DNA of 64,000 bases from Candidatus Obscuribacterales bacterium. Lineage in GTDB: Bacteria; Cyanobacteriota; Vampirovibrionia; Obscuribacterales; Obscuribacteraceae. The notes beneath the pieces were generated by a model. That model saw nothing but the letters and a program-made list of their open reading frames with translations. It did not search any database and was not told the DNA's origin. Each line of letters opens with the position of its first letter. The stretch's first letter is position 1. The stretch spans positions 62,001-126,000 of the forward strand of contig JARLHI010000057.1 of assembly GCA_031292355.1 (NCBI GenBank), read 5' to 3'. Below, piece after piece: positions 53,646-63,287 of the stretch. The position numbers and the translations under genes were made by a program.

Positions 53646-54562
53646 CAATGAGCAGACGTTTTAGCAGCGGGCAGCTTAGCCGGACTGGCAATCAAAGGAG
53701 TGGGGTTGCCAGAAACGTCCGCCTCGATTTCATAATTGTGCACATGCAAATTACTCGAGGCTGGATTGGTACGGGATGTGCCAACCACATCGTGACCGCT
53801 ATAAGCGCGGCTGGCTTCAACCGCAAATTGCTCCAATCTATCGATTCGCGTTTTGCATTCGAGATTGAGGTCAGCTATTTTTCGATCAGTTTCTTTGTTC
53901 ACGTCATTAATTCGACCACGGTAAATTTCATTGACCGGCTCAGTGTCAGGTCTCCAATAGATGCCATTCTTTCCTCGCATCGCTGGTCCTAATTCGCTTA
54001 CGGCCTCTTGCTTCTCTTGATTCAATCGATTGATTTGCACCTGAGCATCCAATTGCACCTGCTTAATTTTTGCTGCATACTCAACCTGCAGCTCATTTTC
54101 TCTTTCATCTGTCTGCCGATTGACACTGTGCACCGCAGCAAGAGCATCCGATTTGACGACCGGCTTTGCAGCGGCTGCAACAGCAGCTGAGACCGGGTTA
54201 CGATCACTTGTTATAGTCTGAATGACATCGTTCGTGCCAGGTCCTAGCGCCTTTAATTTTGTCACTTCATCACGACAGTAAGCAGCAACAGTCGATATCG
54301 GTGCCAATTTGATCGCCTGCTGATAATGTTCGATGGCATCGTCATTACGTCGCAATCCAACATAACTGCAGCCTAAATAATATTGAGCTGTCGCGTCGCC
54401 AGGATGCCCGATCAAATAGGAATTGAAAAGACCGGCTGCCTGAGCAAATTTTCCTTGAGCGTAAAGTTTCTGACCTTCGGCAAATGAGTCGCCCGAAAAC
54501 GCGGGCAAGCAAATACTTAAAAGTAATAACAAAGTAGATGGCAAACTTTGTTGAAACCGCAT
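53645..54562 (-). CDS. Exported TPR protein with coiled coil
   Basis: The 305-residue protein has a signal peptide (about 1-24), then two or three tetratricopeptide repeats (about 28-105; YAQGKFAQAAGLFNSYLIGH, GLRRNDDAIEHYQQAIKLAP). A linker leads to a coiled-coil region (about 150-245, NRQTDERENELQVEYAAKIK and a second charged helix). ATG 54562 is preferred since AGGGAG lies 6 bases upstream; TTG 54568 is in frame. It overlaps the VWA gene by one base downstream, so the two are translationally coupled and probably form one periplasmic complex. Confidence 0.85.
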   Translation of the reverse strand: MRFQQSLPSTLLLLLSICLPAFSGDSFAEGQKLYAQGKFAQAAGLFNSYLIGHPGDATAQYYLGCSYVGLRRNDDAIEHYQQAIKLAPISTVAAYCRDEVTKLKALGPGTNDVIQTITSDRNPVSAAVAAAAKPVVKSDALAAVHSVNRQTDERENELQVEYAAKIKQVQLDAQVQINRLNQEKQEAVSELGPAMRGKNGIYWRPDTEPVNEIYRGRINDVNKETDRKIADLNLECKTRIDRLEQFAVEASRAYSGHDVVGTSRTNPASSNLHVHNYEIEADVSGNPTPLIASPAKLPAAKTSAH

Positions 54563-54766
54563 CTTCAACTCCCTGGAAACCTACTTCGAGCATAAATCAC
54601 TTTCGTGGATCTCATGTGAATCGCTCAAACACGCAGCGACATGCTCCTCGATGTGATTGGCATCGTCTTTGAAACCGTTCATGGAGGCAGTGTGTAGAGC
54701 ATTAGAGTTGACCAATACCCTCGATTCAGTCGAGAATAGAGGCTGGCAACAAACGCAGAGGTCACA

Positions 54767-56311
54767 ATTATTTTTTCTGCCTATTTCAAACAAAGCGTCC
54801 TCATCGGCGTAAGTCTGTCTTGCGCATATCTTGCCTTGCCTGCCTTTGCCGCTGAACCGGACTGGCAGTATATCTACGGTCGAGGCGAGGAAGCTCTTGC
54901 CAATCAAAATCTTGTCGAAGCCGAGCAACACTTCAATCTCGCTTTGAGCTATGCCCGCAAGGATAAGAACGCAACAGAAATTGAGCAAAGCCAAACCAAA
55001 CTGGCAGACGTTCTCACCCTGCGCAATAAAACGGCTCAGGCCCAGGCACTCTATCAGCAAATTCTCAATGGTCTCGATAAGAAGCCTGAAAGCAGCAAGC
55101 AAAAGGCTTCTGTCCTGATGTCTCTGGGGTCGATTCAAGAAGCAGCCGGCGACCACACAGCAGCCATCAACTATTACCATCGTGCTCTCAAAATCACGCA
55201 AAGTAACTATGGCGTGTATAGTCCCGCTTTCGCCGGGACCTTGCACGCTCTGGGCAGAGCAAACTCTCGCTTGGGCAACAAGACGATCGCTGCCGGTCAA
55301 TATAAACAAGCCATCTCTATTTTGATGAAAGATCCCAGTCTCAAGGCTGGCGAAGAGCTTCAGGCTGTAATGCATGATTACTCAGATTTATTGAGCAAAG
55401 ATGCAGATCCAGATAAGTCACTTTTGCAAGATTTCAACAAAGAGATACTCAACTCCAAAGACACCACCTTAAAGCCTTCAGATAGGGCCCTTGCAGAGGG
55501 CAAAAAAAGCGACAAGCAATCGAATCCAGTCGAAGCACCAACTCCTACTGTCAAACCAGCAGATGAATCATATTTTCAGCTTCACGGCAGCACTGACGCC
55601 GCAACCAGTCACCAAAATCAATTAAATAAAGACTCGGACGTCGTCATGCGCGGACTGAGCAAGCCGTACTCAGACGCGAGCCTTGCTCCTTCCTACAGAA
55701 TCCTCAACCAATCGATTGCAGACAATAATCGCTCGGAGATGGGACAGGATTATTACGAGAGAATGACTGCTGTTGATCTCAAAGCACTTGGAGCCGATCA
55801 TCCCTCAGTAGGCAATGATCTGTACGGTCTGGCTCAATACTACATTCGTCAGAAACAGTATGACAAAGCCCAGCCGCTGATTAAGCGTGCTTACGCAATC
55901 TATCAAAACGCTTATGGTCAGGACAATCTGCTCACAATAAGCGCTTGCGCTTCGCAGGCGTTTGTTGAATATCGTCTGGGAAATTTAGACAGGGCCATAG
56001 ATCTTTATCGCAGCAGCCTCGCTCACAGTCAAAGTACACTGGGACCGAACAATTTCGAGACAGCAAAAATACTCAACGAATTAGCCTATCTCTATTTTCA
56101 TCAAGGCAAATTGCAGGAGTCGCGCACTTTCTACAAATGGGCAATCGCCAGCACCGAGGCTAGTGTCGGCAACGACAGTCCACTATTAGCAGCCTGCCTG
56201 CAAGACTATGCAAGCGTACTCAATAGTTTGGGCGAATCAGCCGAAGCCAATGTTGCTCTACAGCGCGCGAACACCATTCTTGATTTCAAAAAAGCAGTAA
56301 GCGTTCGTTAG
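54767..56311 (+). CDS. Exported TPR protein, apparent ATT start
   Basis: From TTG 54836 the chain begins MPAFAAEPDWQYIYG, which would cut a signal peptide in half. The frame is open upstream to a stop at 54737. ATT at 54767 and 54770 lie 5 and 8 bases after AGAGG and give IFSAYFKQSVLIGVSLSCAY then LALPAFAAEP, a normal signal peptide with Ala-x-Ala cleavage. No ATG, GTG or other TTG is in frame there. The mature part has kinesin-light-chain TPRs in two groups (about 30-130 and 320-500), split by a Lys/Ser/Pro linker. Start is therefore inferred. It is about 514 residues and periplasmic. A related partial gene lies at 63284. Confidence 0.8.
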   Translation: MIFSAYFKQSVLIGVSLSCAYLALPAFAAEPDWQYIYGRGEEALANQNLVEAEQHFNLALSYARKDKNATEIEQSQTKLADVLTLRNKTAQAQALYQQILNGLDKKPESSKQKASVLMSLGSIQEAAGDHTAAINYYHRALKITQSNYGVYSPAFAGTLHALGRANSRLGNKTIAAGQYKQAISILMKDPSLKAGEELQAVMHDYSDLLSKDADPDKSLLQDFNKEILNSKDTTLKPSDRALAEGKKSDKQSNPVEAPTPTVKPADESYFQLHGSTDAATSHQNQLNKDSDVVMRGLSKPYSDASLAPSYRILNQSIADNNRSEMGQDYYERMTAVDLKALGADHPSVGNDLYGLAQYYIRQKQYDKAQPLIKRAYAIYQNAYGQDNLLTISACASQAFVEYRLGNLDRAIDLYRSSLAHSQSTLGPNNFETAKILNELAYLYFHQGKLQESRTFYKWAIASTEASVGNDSPLLAACLQDYASVLNSLGESAEANVALQRANTILDFKKAVSVR

Positions 56312-56312
56312 C

Positions 56313-57629
56313 CTAACGCTTTTGTGCTTCAGCATCGCTTTGTATATGAGTTTCTGTGGTCGTCACAGCCTGACTGATGACCGGCCTGACATGCGAGTGA
56401 TTGACCAACTCTTCGCTTGCCTGGGCAGCCACATAATCGCCTTCGTGGACATCACCAAAGACTTCTACCTGCCCATTCATAATTTCGCCCTTGCGCACTT
56501 TCACCCATTCCACTTCCTTGTCTTTGACCTTGCAAACGAAGGTGCTCAAAGGAGAAGAAACAACGGCATCAATTGGCACAAAGAGCGAGTTTTCGCGCCG
56601 TCTGGTTGGCCAATAAACTTTGCAGAACATACCTGGCAAGATTGAATAATCCGGATTGAGATAGTTCAGTTCGACTGGCATCGTTCGCGTGTCTTTATCT
56701 AGATCGTTGCTAATTCTGGCAACGCTACCTACAAACTTTCTGCCAGGAAACGACGACACTGAAAATTGCACTTTCGAACCAATGACAACGCCTGCTGCGT
56801 CAACTTCTGGCACAGGGGCGATTATGCGCAATAATCCCAGTTCTTTGACGCGGCAAATAGGTGGATAAGCGCCTGTTCCATCTGGTCCCACAAAGCTACC
56901 AACGTGCATCTTTCGTTCAGTCACATAGCCATCAAATGGTGCGTTGATTTCCAAATAAGAAGCAAAATCAGAGAAACTTTCCATTGCTTTGATCACCGCT
57001 GCCACTTCTTCACGACGTTGCGACACTTCGTGGTCTTTAGCATTAACCCGCTTGATTGCAGTGTTGACGTCCTGACGATCAGCCTCGACGTCTTGCGACC
57101 ACTGCACCACATCGTTGTCAGCAATCACTCCAGGCACGAGCGAAGCGGTGTAAAGCCGTTGATAAGTTGATTCGTCCGCAAGCAAATTGGCTCGGCGTCT
57201 TTTTAAATCTGCTTTGATATCTTGCAGCCTTGATTCTTCAGCAGCCAGTTCAGCTTTCGCGGCCGAAACCTTCGCCAGAGCTTCATTACGCCTGGCCAGA
57301 TATTCCGGTGCATACATCTTCACCATCGGCTGACCTTCTTTGACTACTGAGCCTCGGTCAACCCCAATCCATTTGATAAATCCAGGCACCTTGGGATAAA
57401 TCAGCACGTCCTGATAAGCGTCAATTTCCCCAGGCAGTTGATCTTCTCTGAATAAAGTTCTCGAAGCTACTTTCACAACCGGCAACGGCGCTTCTTCTTG
57501 CTTTGCTTCTGGAAGAACCGGGGTAACGTCTTCATGCCTTTTCCACAGGAAAAAGAAAGCAATTCCCGCGCAAAGCACGACCACTGCGACCGTAATGATA
57601 TTCGTCTTGTTGAGCATGGCATTCTTCAT
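56313..57629 (-). CDS. RND efflux periplasmic adaptor (membrane fusion protein)
   Basis: The 438-residue protein has an N-terminal anchor (about 9-29), then PKVPGFIKWIGVDRGSVVKEGQPMVKMYAPEYLARR, the lipoyl half and start of the coiled-coil hairpin. A long helical hairpin (about 105-210) is followed by the second lipoyl half (INAPFDGYVTERKMHVGSFV), a beta-barrel domain and a membrane-proximal domain. It links the inner-membrane pump with the TolC channel. It is the third gene of the efflux operon, starting 5 bases after the RND gene. Confidence 0.95.
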   Translation of the reverse strand: MKNAMLNKTNIITVAVVVLCAGIAFFFLWKRHEDVTPVLPEAKQEEAPLPVVKVASRTLFREDQLPGEIDAYQDVLIYPKVPGFIKWIGVDRGSVVKEGQPMVKMYAPEYLARRNEALAKVSAAKAELAAEESRLQDIKADLKRRRANLLADESTYQRLYTASLVPGVIADNDVVQWSQDVEADRQDVNTAIKRVNAKDHEVSQRREEVAAVIKAMESFSDFASYLEINAPFDGYVTERKMHVGSFVGPDGTGAYPPICRVKELGLLRIIAPVPEVDAAGVVIGSKVQFSVSSFPGRKFVGSVARISNDLDKDTRTMPVELNYLNPDYSILPGMFCKVYWPTRRRENSLFVPIDAVVSSPLSTFVCKVKDKEVEWVKVRKGEIMNGQVEVFGDVHEGDYVAAQASEELVNHSHVRPVISQAVTTTETHIQSDAEAQKR

Positions 57630-57634
57630 ACTTT

Positions 57635-60600
57635 TTAGTGACCGTGATCTTCAGGATGGAGAGAACGTGGAAAAAGTTCTGCCTTTGCCTGAATTATGGC
57701 AAAAACGAGAGGCAATAAGGTCAACACAGATAAGGTCGACATCGTTAAACCGCCTATGACAGCTCGTCCAAGAGGCGCACTTTGACCACCCGACAAAGCC
57801 ATTGGAATCATGCCGGCGACCATGGCAATAGAGGTCATCAAAATAGGTCGCATACGGTGTTGAGCACCATGAATAGCCGCTTCCTCCGCATTCATGCCGC
57901 TGCGCCTACTGTCTTCGGCGAACACCACAAGCATGATGGCGTTAGCAATGCCTACGCCCACAGACATGATCGCGCCCATAAAAGATTGAATATTCAAGGT
58001 AGTACCTGTAATTGTCAGGCTTGTCAGAACACCGAGCAAAATTGCAGGCGTGGTCGACATTACAATCAAAACGACTCTGGCTTCCTGAAAATATGCAAGC
58101 AACATCAAAGTGATGACGACAACAGCCAGCACGAGTCCAGATAAAAGATGGAAAAACGTATCTTCAAGTAGTGGCACTTGACCGGTTACATTGACGAAAA
58201 CACCCTCTGGAGGCTTACCGGCACGGGTGACGGCAGCTCTTACTTCTTTGCCTGCAGCACCTAAATCATCGCCAGCCAAATTAGCCGTCAAGGAAACCAT
58301 ACGCATCATATTGTAGCGATCGTACTCACCAACTGTGGTGCCATATTGCACTTTGGCCACATCAGAAATCAAAGGATGCTGCCTGCGACGGGTGAAGCTA
58401 CCAGGGTATTTCTTATTGATGTCCTTATCTTCTAGACCATCATCGTGATCCATTTCGTCTTTGCGAGTGCTGTCCATAGTGGGAAAGTTTTCGATATCAG
58501 CCTTGGAATGAATTTGGTCTTGCGGCACCTGCACCTGTAACTGATATGAGAAGCCACTTTCGGGATCGCGCCATAAACTGAGATTGACAAAACGGCTAGA
58601 AAAAATGGCTGGCTGCAAAGACATGCCTATTTGTTCTGGAGTCACGCCCAACTGTCCAGCAAGCTCGCGATCGATATCAACGTGCACGGTTGGATAGTCG
58701 AGCGCCTGTCCCCATTGCAAATCTCGCAGTGACTTAATTCCACTCATTTCCTTGAGGATTTTGGAAGCAAACAGTTTGCTCTCGGTTAAATCGTGACCCG
58801 ACACTCGCACCGAAAGTGGAGTCGGCGATCCCAGGTTCATGATTTGGCTAACCAGATCGCCTGGTTCGAATGAGAATTTGGTATCTGGAATATTTTTACG
58901 AAAGCGCTCTCGCAGCCTGTCTTCAAAAGGAGCCATTTTTATATGAGCTTTTTCGTTTAATTGCACATCAAGAACTGCTTGATGGGGCCCACTCGTCCAC
59001 AAAAACGCAGAGCTGATAGGAAACATTGGGGGTTGCTGCCCAGCGTAGCCTAGTGTCGATTCCACATTGCTTGCGCCAGCTTCTTCTTTTATATCTGCAA
59101 TTGCTTTAAGCACTCTTGTTTCAAGCGCTTCCACGCGCATTCCAGTAGGGGCCGATATGCGAATACGAAACTGACTGCTTGCCGAAGCGGGAAACAGTTG
59201 CGTACCAATCGACTCGTACAGGATATAAACAGTGATAGAGGCGCACACAATAAAGACTGGAGCAACGATTAAGCGCACTGGCATTAAGACATGCAATAAA
59301 GCAGCCAGTCCATCTTTTAGCGCATCGATCCAATCACGTTTATGTTCTTTGTGTCCAGGTTTCAGCAACCACACCGCCAAAATCGGCACAAGAGTTGAAG
59401 ACAGAGTTGTCGACGCCACCATCGCGAAACCAACAGCCAGAGACAGTGGCACGAACAATTCGCGCGTGATCCCAACCATGAAAAACGATGGAATGAACAC
59501 AGCCACAACTGATAACATGGCTAAGAGTCTTGGCACCATCGTTTCCACACAGGCATCAAAAACAGCGCGATTGAGCTGAGCGCCTTCAGAAAGATGGCTG
59601 TGAATATTTTCAATACAGACAGTTGCCTCATCCACCAGAATGCCGATAGACAGAGCCAGTCCACTCAAAGTTTGGATGTTTATTGTCTGACCACAAATTG
59701 ACAATCCCACAATCGCCGTAAGCAACGACATCGGAATAGTCGTCACGACGATGAGCGTGGAGCGCCAGTCTCTCAAGAAAATTAAAATCATCAAGCCGGG
59801 TAATATGGTGCCAAGCAATCCTTCATGAAAAACATCATTGATGGCCTCGCGCACATATTTTGACTGGTCGAATTGATAGCTGATTTCCACGCCTTTAGGC
59901 AGCACGTTTTGCATACGAGGCAGGGCCGCACGTAGAGCGTCCACAACTGACACAGTGGAGGCGTCAGCTCTTTTCACTGCTGGCAGATAGACAGTTCGAC
60001 GCCCGTTATAGAGGGCATAACCAGCGAGAATATCTTGCGAGTCCTCAACCCGGCCGATGTCTTTGATAAAGATTTGAGGACCATGCCCAGTGCGAATCGG
60101 CAAATAATCCAGTTGGTGAATATCTGGCAAGTCGCTATTCATCGTCGCTATGCGCATATAGTCGCCAATTCTGACGTCACCAGATGGCAGGACTTTATTG
60201 CCAGTCACCAATGCTTGAATGACTTCGTTACCCGATATATTGTATTGCCGCAATTTATCGGCATCGACATTAATGACGATACTGCGAATATTGCCGCCAA
60301 AAGGAGGCGGAGCTTCGGCACCAGGGACGGTAGCAAGCATGGGCCTAATTCTTGTGTAAGCTAGATCCTCTAGCTCTTTTACCGAGCTTGTGGTTGAACT
60401 GAGCACAAGCTGTCCTACAGGCAAACTGCCCGCGTCAAAGCGCAAAACGAATGGATTGTACGTACCGTGCGGCATCAGACTTGTGGCGCGGTTTGCCATG
60501 GCTACAACAGCACCCATAGCACTGGCCATATCAGTATCAGGTTGGAAATAGATTTTGATCAACGAAACGTTTTGAATTGTCTGAGATTCGATATGCTCGA

Positions 60601-60829
60601 TTCCAGGAACATAGAGAAAGAACAATTCATAACTGGATGTGATGTAGCCCTCCATCTGGGCCGGCGACATGCCACCATAGCCTTCGATGACATAAATTGC
60701 CGGAATCTTCAAGTCCGGAAAAATGTCTTGTTTCATGCCGGTGATAGCCATTGCCGCCATCAAGCAAATGCTCAACATGGCAGCGATGATGGTGATTGGC
60801 CGCTTCATCGCGGTAGCGATAATCCACAT
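57635..60829 (-). CDS. RND-family efflux pump, inner-membrane subunit
   Basis: The 1064-residue protein has the RND layout: TM1, a large periplasmic loop, TM2-7, a second loop, then TM8-12. The TM4 proton-relay motif reads ILVDEATVCIENIHSHL, with Asp-Glu in place of the usual Asp-Asp. GSLPVGQLVLSS and porter-domain motifs are present. A charged insertion near residue 790-810 (DEMDHDDGLEDKDINKKY) is unusual. It would export drugs, lipids or metals; substrate is not set. It starts 3 bases after the TolC-type gene. The gene order TolC, RND, adaptor is the reverse of the most common order. Confidence 0.95.
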   Translation of the reverse strand: MWIIATAMKRPITIIAAMLSICLMAAMAITGMKQDIFPDLKIPAIYVIEGYGGMSPAQMEGYITSSYELFFLYVPGIEHIESQTIQNVSLIKIYFQPDTDMASAMGAVVAMANRATSLMPHGTYNPFVLRFDAGSLPVGQLVLSSTTSSVKELEDLAYTRIRPMLATVPGAEAPPPFGGNIRSIVINVDADKLRQYNISGNEVIQALVTGNKVLPSGDVRIGDYMRIATMNSDLPDIHQLDYLPIRTGHGPQIFIKDIGRVEDSQDILAGYALYNGRRTVYLPAVKRADASTVSVVDALRAALPRMQNVLPKGVEISYQFDQSKYVREAINDVFHEGLLGTILPGLMILIFLRDWRSTLIVVTTIPMSLLTAIVGLSICGQTINIQTLSGLALSIGILVDEATVCIENIHSHLSEGAQLNRAVFDACVETMVPRLLAMLSVVAVFIPSFFMVGITRELFVPLSLAVGFAMVASTTLSSTLVPILAVWLLKPGHKEHKRDWIDALKDGLAALLHVLMPVRLIVAPVFIVCASITVYILYESIGTQLFPASASSQFRIRISAPTGMRVEALETRVLKAIADIKEEAGASNVESTLGYAGQQPPMFPISSAFLWTSGPHQAVLDVQLNEKAHIKMAPFEDRLRERFRKNIPDTKFSFEPGDLVSQIMNLGSPTPLSVRVSGHDLTESKLFASKILKEMSGIKSLRDLQWGQALDYPTVHVDIDRELAGQLGVTPEQIGMSLQPAIFSSRFVNLSLWRDPESGFSYQLQVQVPQDQIHSKADIENFPTMDSTRKDEMDHDDGLEDKDINKKYPGSFTRRRQHPLISDVAKVQYGTTVGEYDRYNMMRMVSLTANLAGDDLGAAGKEVRAAVTRAGKPPEGVFVNVTGQVPLLEDTFFHLLSGLVLAVVVITLMLLAYFQEARVVLIVMSTTPAILLGVLTSLTITGTTLNIQSFMGAIMSVGVGIANAIMLVVFAEDSRRSGMNAEEAAIHGAQHRMRPILMTSIAMVAGMIPMALSGGQSAPLGRAVIGGLTMSTLSVLTLLPLVFAIIQAKAELFPRSLHPEDHGH

Positions 60830-60832
60830 CTT

Positions 60833-62329
60833 CTATCTACCTGCACTTTGCGATGTCATATCGCCTTCAGCAATGGTGACAATTTGCAAAAACGGCTTTA
60901 AATCGCCCTGGATATAAGCGAGATGCAAAATGGCTCGCCAGACTTCGACTTGCGCCTGGGCGTCTTCAACCTGAGCCGATGCCAGTGCTTTTTCCGCTTC
61001 AGCCAGTGACACCATATTCGTCAATCCGGTGCTATAGCGCTTAATCACTTTTATTTCGCGAACGCGAGCGGCGTCGACAAGAATGGGTGTCTGCTCGGCA
61101 ATTTTTCGCGATTGCTCGAGTTCAATTCTCGCCCTTGCATCTTTCTTTTCTAGAACCTGCATAGCGAGATCAAAATCTGATTTAGCAGCAAGTTCGTTGT
61201 TGCGTGCCATTTCTTTTTGCGCTTTCAATGGGAAATATTCCATGAACGGAAAACTATATGTCAGACCGACCATATAGTCATAAACCTGCGGTGCAAAGCC
61301 ACTGAGAACCGGTTTGATCACATTAGATTTGTCATTTCCACCAAGTCCCCATACTGATGCGTTCAACCACAAATGCGGTCTGTAAGCCTTATCCAGCACT
61401 TTTTGCTTGGCGCGCCACCTGTCAATTTCAGCGCTTTTTAAAAGTGCCATCGGGTGAGACGTTAAATCTCCGGAAGAAAAACCAGAGATATTCGTCGGTC
61501 TTCTAATCAATGGTTCAGAGACAATCTCAATATCGCTCGAGGCAATGCCTGCTTTTTCAGCGAGGTCGACAAGAGATAGACGTCTATCACGCTCAGCCTT
61601 GATAAGTGCGATGCGCGACTTCGCGACTTCGTAATCCCAGTCGGCAGTGTCGACTCCGGGTCTCAAACCTTGTGAAACAAGGGTCCGAGCACGCAAATTA
61701 GCAGCTTCCATATGTTCAACAGCTGCTGTAGTAGAAATAATGACTTGTTTTCGCAGAACAGCATCCAGAAACGCCTCAGACGTTTCGAAAGCAACATCCA
61801 GTTTGGTCAAATTGACATCTGCCCGCGCGGTACGAGTATCGGCATAAGCATAGTCGTCATTGGCATGACGCAGTCCCTGGTCGATTAACAACCAGTTAAA
61901 GTTGAGACCATCGAGATTATTGACATTGCCTCGACCAGTGCTGCTGCTGTTATTGGGACCTGAATTTACGGGCACGGTATCAAAGCCCGAGACATTGTTC
62001 ATAACAGCCGAAGAAATACGATTTGGCGTGATATACGATTCCTGGAGATCCAGGTTTAAGTTGGGTAAATACTGAGTTTTAGCCAGTTTTACGTTAGCCT
62101 TTGCCGCTCGCAATTTGAAAACTTTCGCCGAAATCTCAGGATAATTGCGCAACGCAATTTCGACAGCATCTTTGATAGTCAGCGCGTGCGTAGGTTGAAT
62201 CGGTTGAAATTGAACATCTGGCACTTCCACTTCTCGCCCAGCAGCCAAAGCGCCTGCACAAAACTGCAGCCCCAAAAACAGCGCCAGAAAAATAGATTTT
62301 AAGTTTTTGGCGCTGGCCGGCGCAAACAT
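60833..62329 (-). CDS. TolC-family outer-membrane efflux protein
   Basis: From ATG 62329 the protein has about 498 residues. A signal peptide (LKSIFLALFLGLQFCAGALAA) is followed by the outer-membrane efflux repeats: LTIKDAVEIALRNYPEISAK with AKANVKLAKTQYLPNLNLD, and a second repeat later with long helices (EKALASAQVEDAQAQVEV). An Asn/Gly/Ser insertion near residue 130 is not typical. TTG 62461 would extend it by 44 residues without a ribosome site. It heads the efflux operon. Confidence 0.93.
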   Translation of the reverse strand: MFAPASAKNLKSIFLALFLGLQFCAGALAAGREVEVPDVQFQPIQPTHALTIKDAVEIALRNYPEISAKVFKLRAAKANVKLAKTQYLPNLNLDLQESYITPNRISSAVMNNVSGFDTVPVNSGPNNSSSTGRGNVNNLDGLNFNWLLIDQGLRHANDDYAYADTRTARADVNLTKLDVAFETSEAFLDAVLRKQVIISTTAAVEHMEAANLRARTLVSQGLRPGVDTADWDYEVAKSRIALIKAERDRRLSLVDLAEKAGIASSDIEIVSEPLIRRPTNISGFSSGDLTSHPMALLKSAEIDRWRAKQKVLDKAYRPHLWLNASVWGLGGNDKSNVIKPVLSGFAPQVYDYMVGLTYSFPFMEYFPLKAQKEMARNNELAAKSDFDLAMQVLEKKDARARIELEQSRKIAEQTPILVDAARVREIKVIKRYSTGLTNMVSLAEAEKALASAQVEDAQAQVEVWRAILHLAYIQGDLKPFLQIVTIAEGDMTSQSAGR

Positions 62330-62522
62330 CAAGGTGACCCGGAAAGACACATTCAAGCAATAGGAGTTGCAGGGCGAAGTTAGTCGTCCCAGCCACATAG
62401 TACGAGGTTTTGGGGTGATTGCGACTTGGACAATTTTAAGCTTAAGTTCAGCCGCACTCAAGAGCGTGAATCACTTATGATTTAAACAATGGTCAAAATC
62501 GTTTCAAAGCCGCTTTGAAGAC

Positions 62523-63287
62523 ATGCGATGTAGTTTTTCAAGAGCAAAAATGTTGGCATTCGACAATAAAAAAACACAGACGCAAAAGTTGCCATTTTTT
62601 ATCGCATGGCAGTTTTTGGCTCTATTCTTCATCCAACTTACCCTTGGAGCTATAGTTTTGCCAGCGGCCTTGGCGCAAGCAAATTTCGACAACGATGCTT
62701 ACGCAACGCTGCTTGAGGATGAAGATAAAAGAATCAAAGATCTCAGAAAAAAACGACTCCAGCGTGATGCAGATTTACTCAAGGAAGAAGCTGAAGCAAA
62801 AAAGTCTGACGACTTGCGAAAGAAGCGACCGCTCTTCGGCAGCAGAAATGTAGATGGTGATGATGGCGATGACAGCGATGATAGTGATGAAAATAAGAAC
62901 AAAATATTTGAAAGCAGCGTAAAGAAACGCGATCGTGACCGTCAGTTGCACGTAACTCTGAGGTTGGATGTCGACGATGATGACCAGCTGGATTCTATGA
63001 AACCTGACCCAACCAAGAAAAAAGACGAAAAAGAAGACGAGAAAGCCAAAGCTGAAAAAGAACGCGAAGAAGATAAAGAGCTTGCAAAAAGGCGCGAAGA
63101 ACGTAAAGAGGCCTTTGACGATCTAACAGACAAACCGTACTTCGCCATGGACTGGGTGCCATCGGCTCCCGATGCTACAAGCAACGGAGGCTTCGGTCTT
63201 CTTGATGGAAACGGTCGTCCCGTCCCGTATCACTTAAATGGCCACCCAAATTTGCAACGCGGGATGCCTTGGGATTTAGACGATTAA
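62523..63287 (+). CDS. Exported highly charged protein of unknown function
   Basis: The 254-residue protein has an N-terminal hydrophobic segment (about 25-50, FFIAWQFLALFFIQLTLGAIVLPAALA) with an Ala-x-Ala end, then an unusually charged chain. Lys/Arg/Glu-rich helices are followed by an acidic run DGDDGDDSDDSDE near residue 115 and another Lys/Glu block. The last 50 residues are Gly/Pro/Asn-rich. No known domain is seen. ATG 62550 is an alternative start. Its stop overlaps the convergent TPR stop (TTAA). Confidence 0.72.
   Translation: MRCSFSRAKMLAFDNKKTQTQKLPFFIAWQFLALFFIQLTLGAIVLPAALAQANFDNDAYATLLEDEDKRIKDLRKKRLQRDADLLKEEAEAKKSDDLRKKRPLFGSRNVDGDDGDDSDDSDENKNKIFESSVKKRDRDRQLHVTLRLDVDDDDQLDSMKPDPTKKKDEKEDEKAKAEKEREEDKELAKRREERKEAFDDLTDKPYFAMDWVPSAPDATSNGGFGLLDGNGRPVPYHLNGHPNLQRGMPWDLDD

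Noticed and set aside
54581..55375. 264-codon minus-strand frame
   Set aside because: Lies opposite the TPR repeats of the gene at 54767; Leu/Cys/Ile-rich mirror product without ribosome site.
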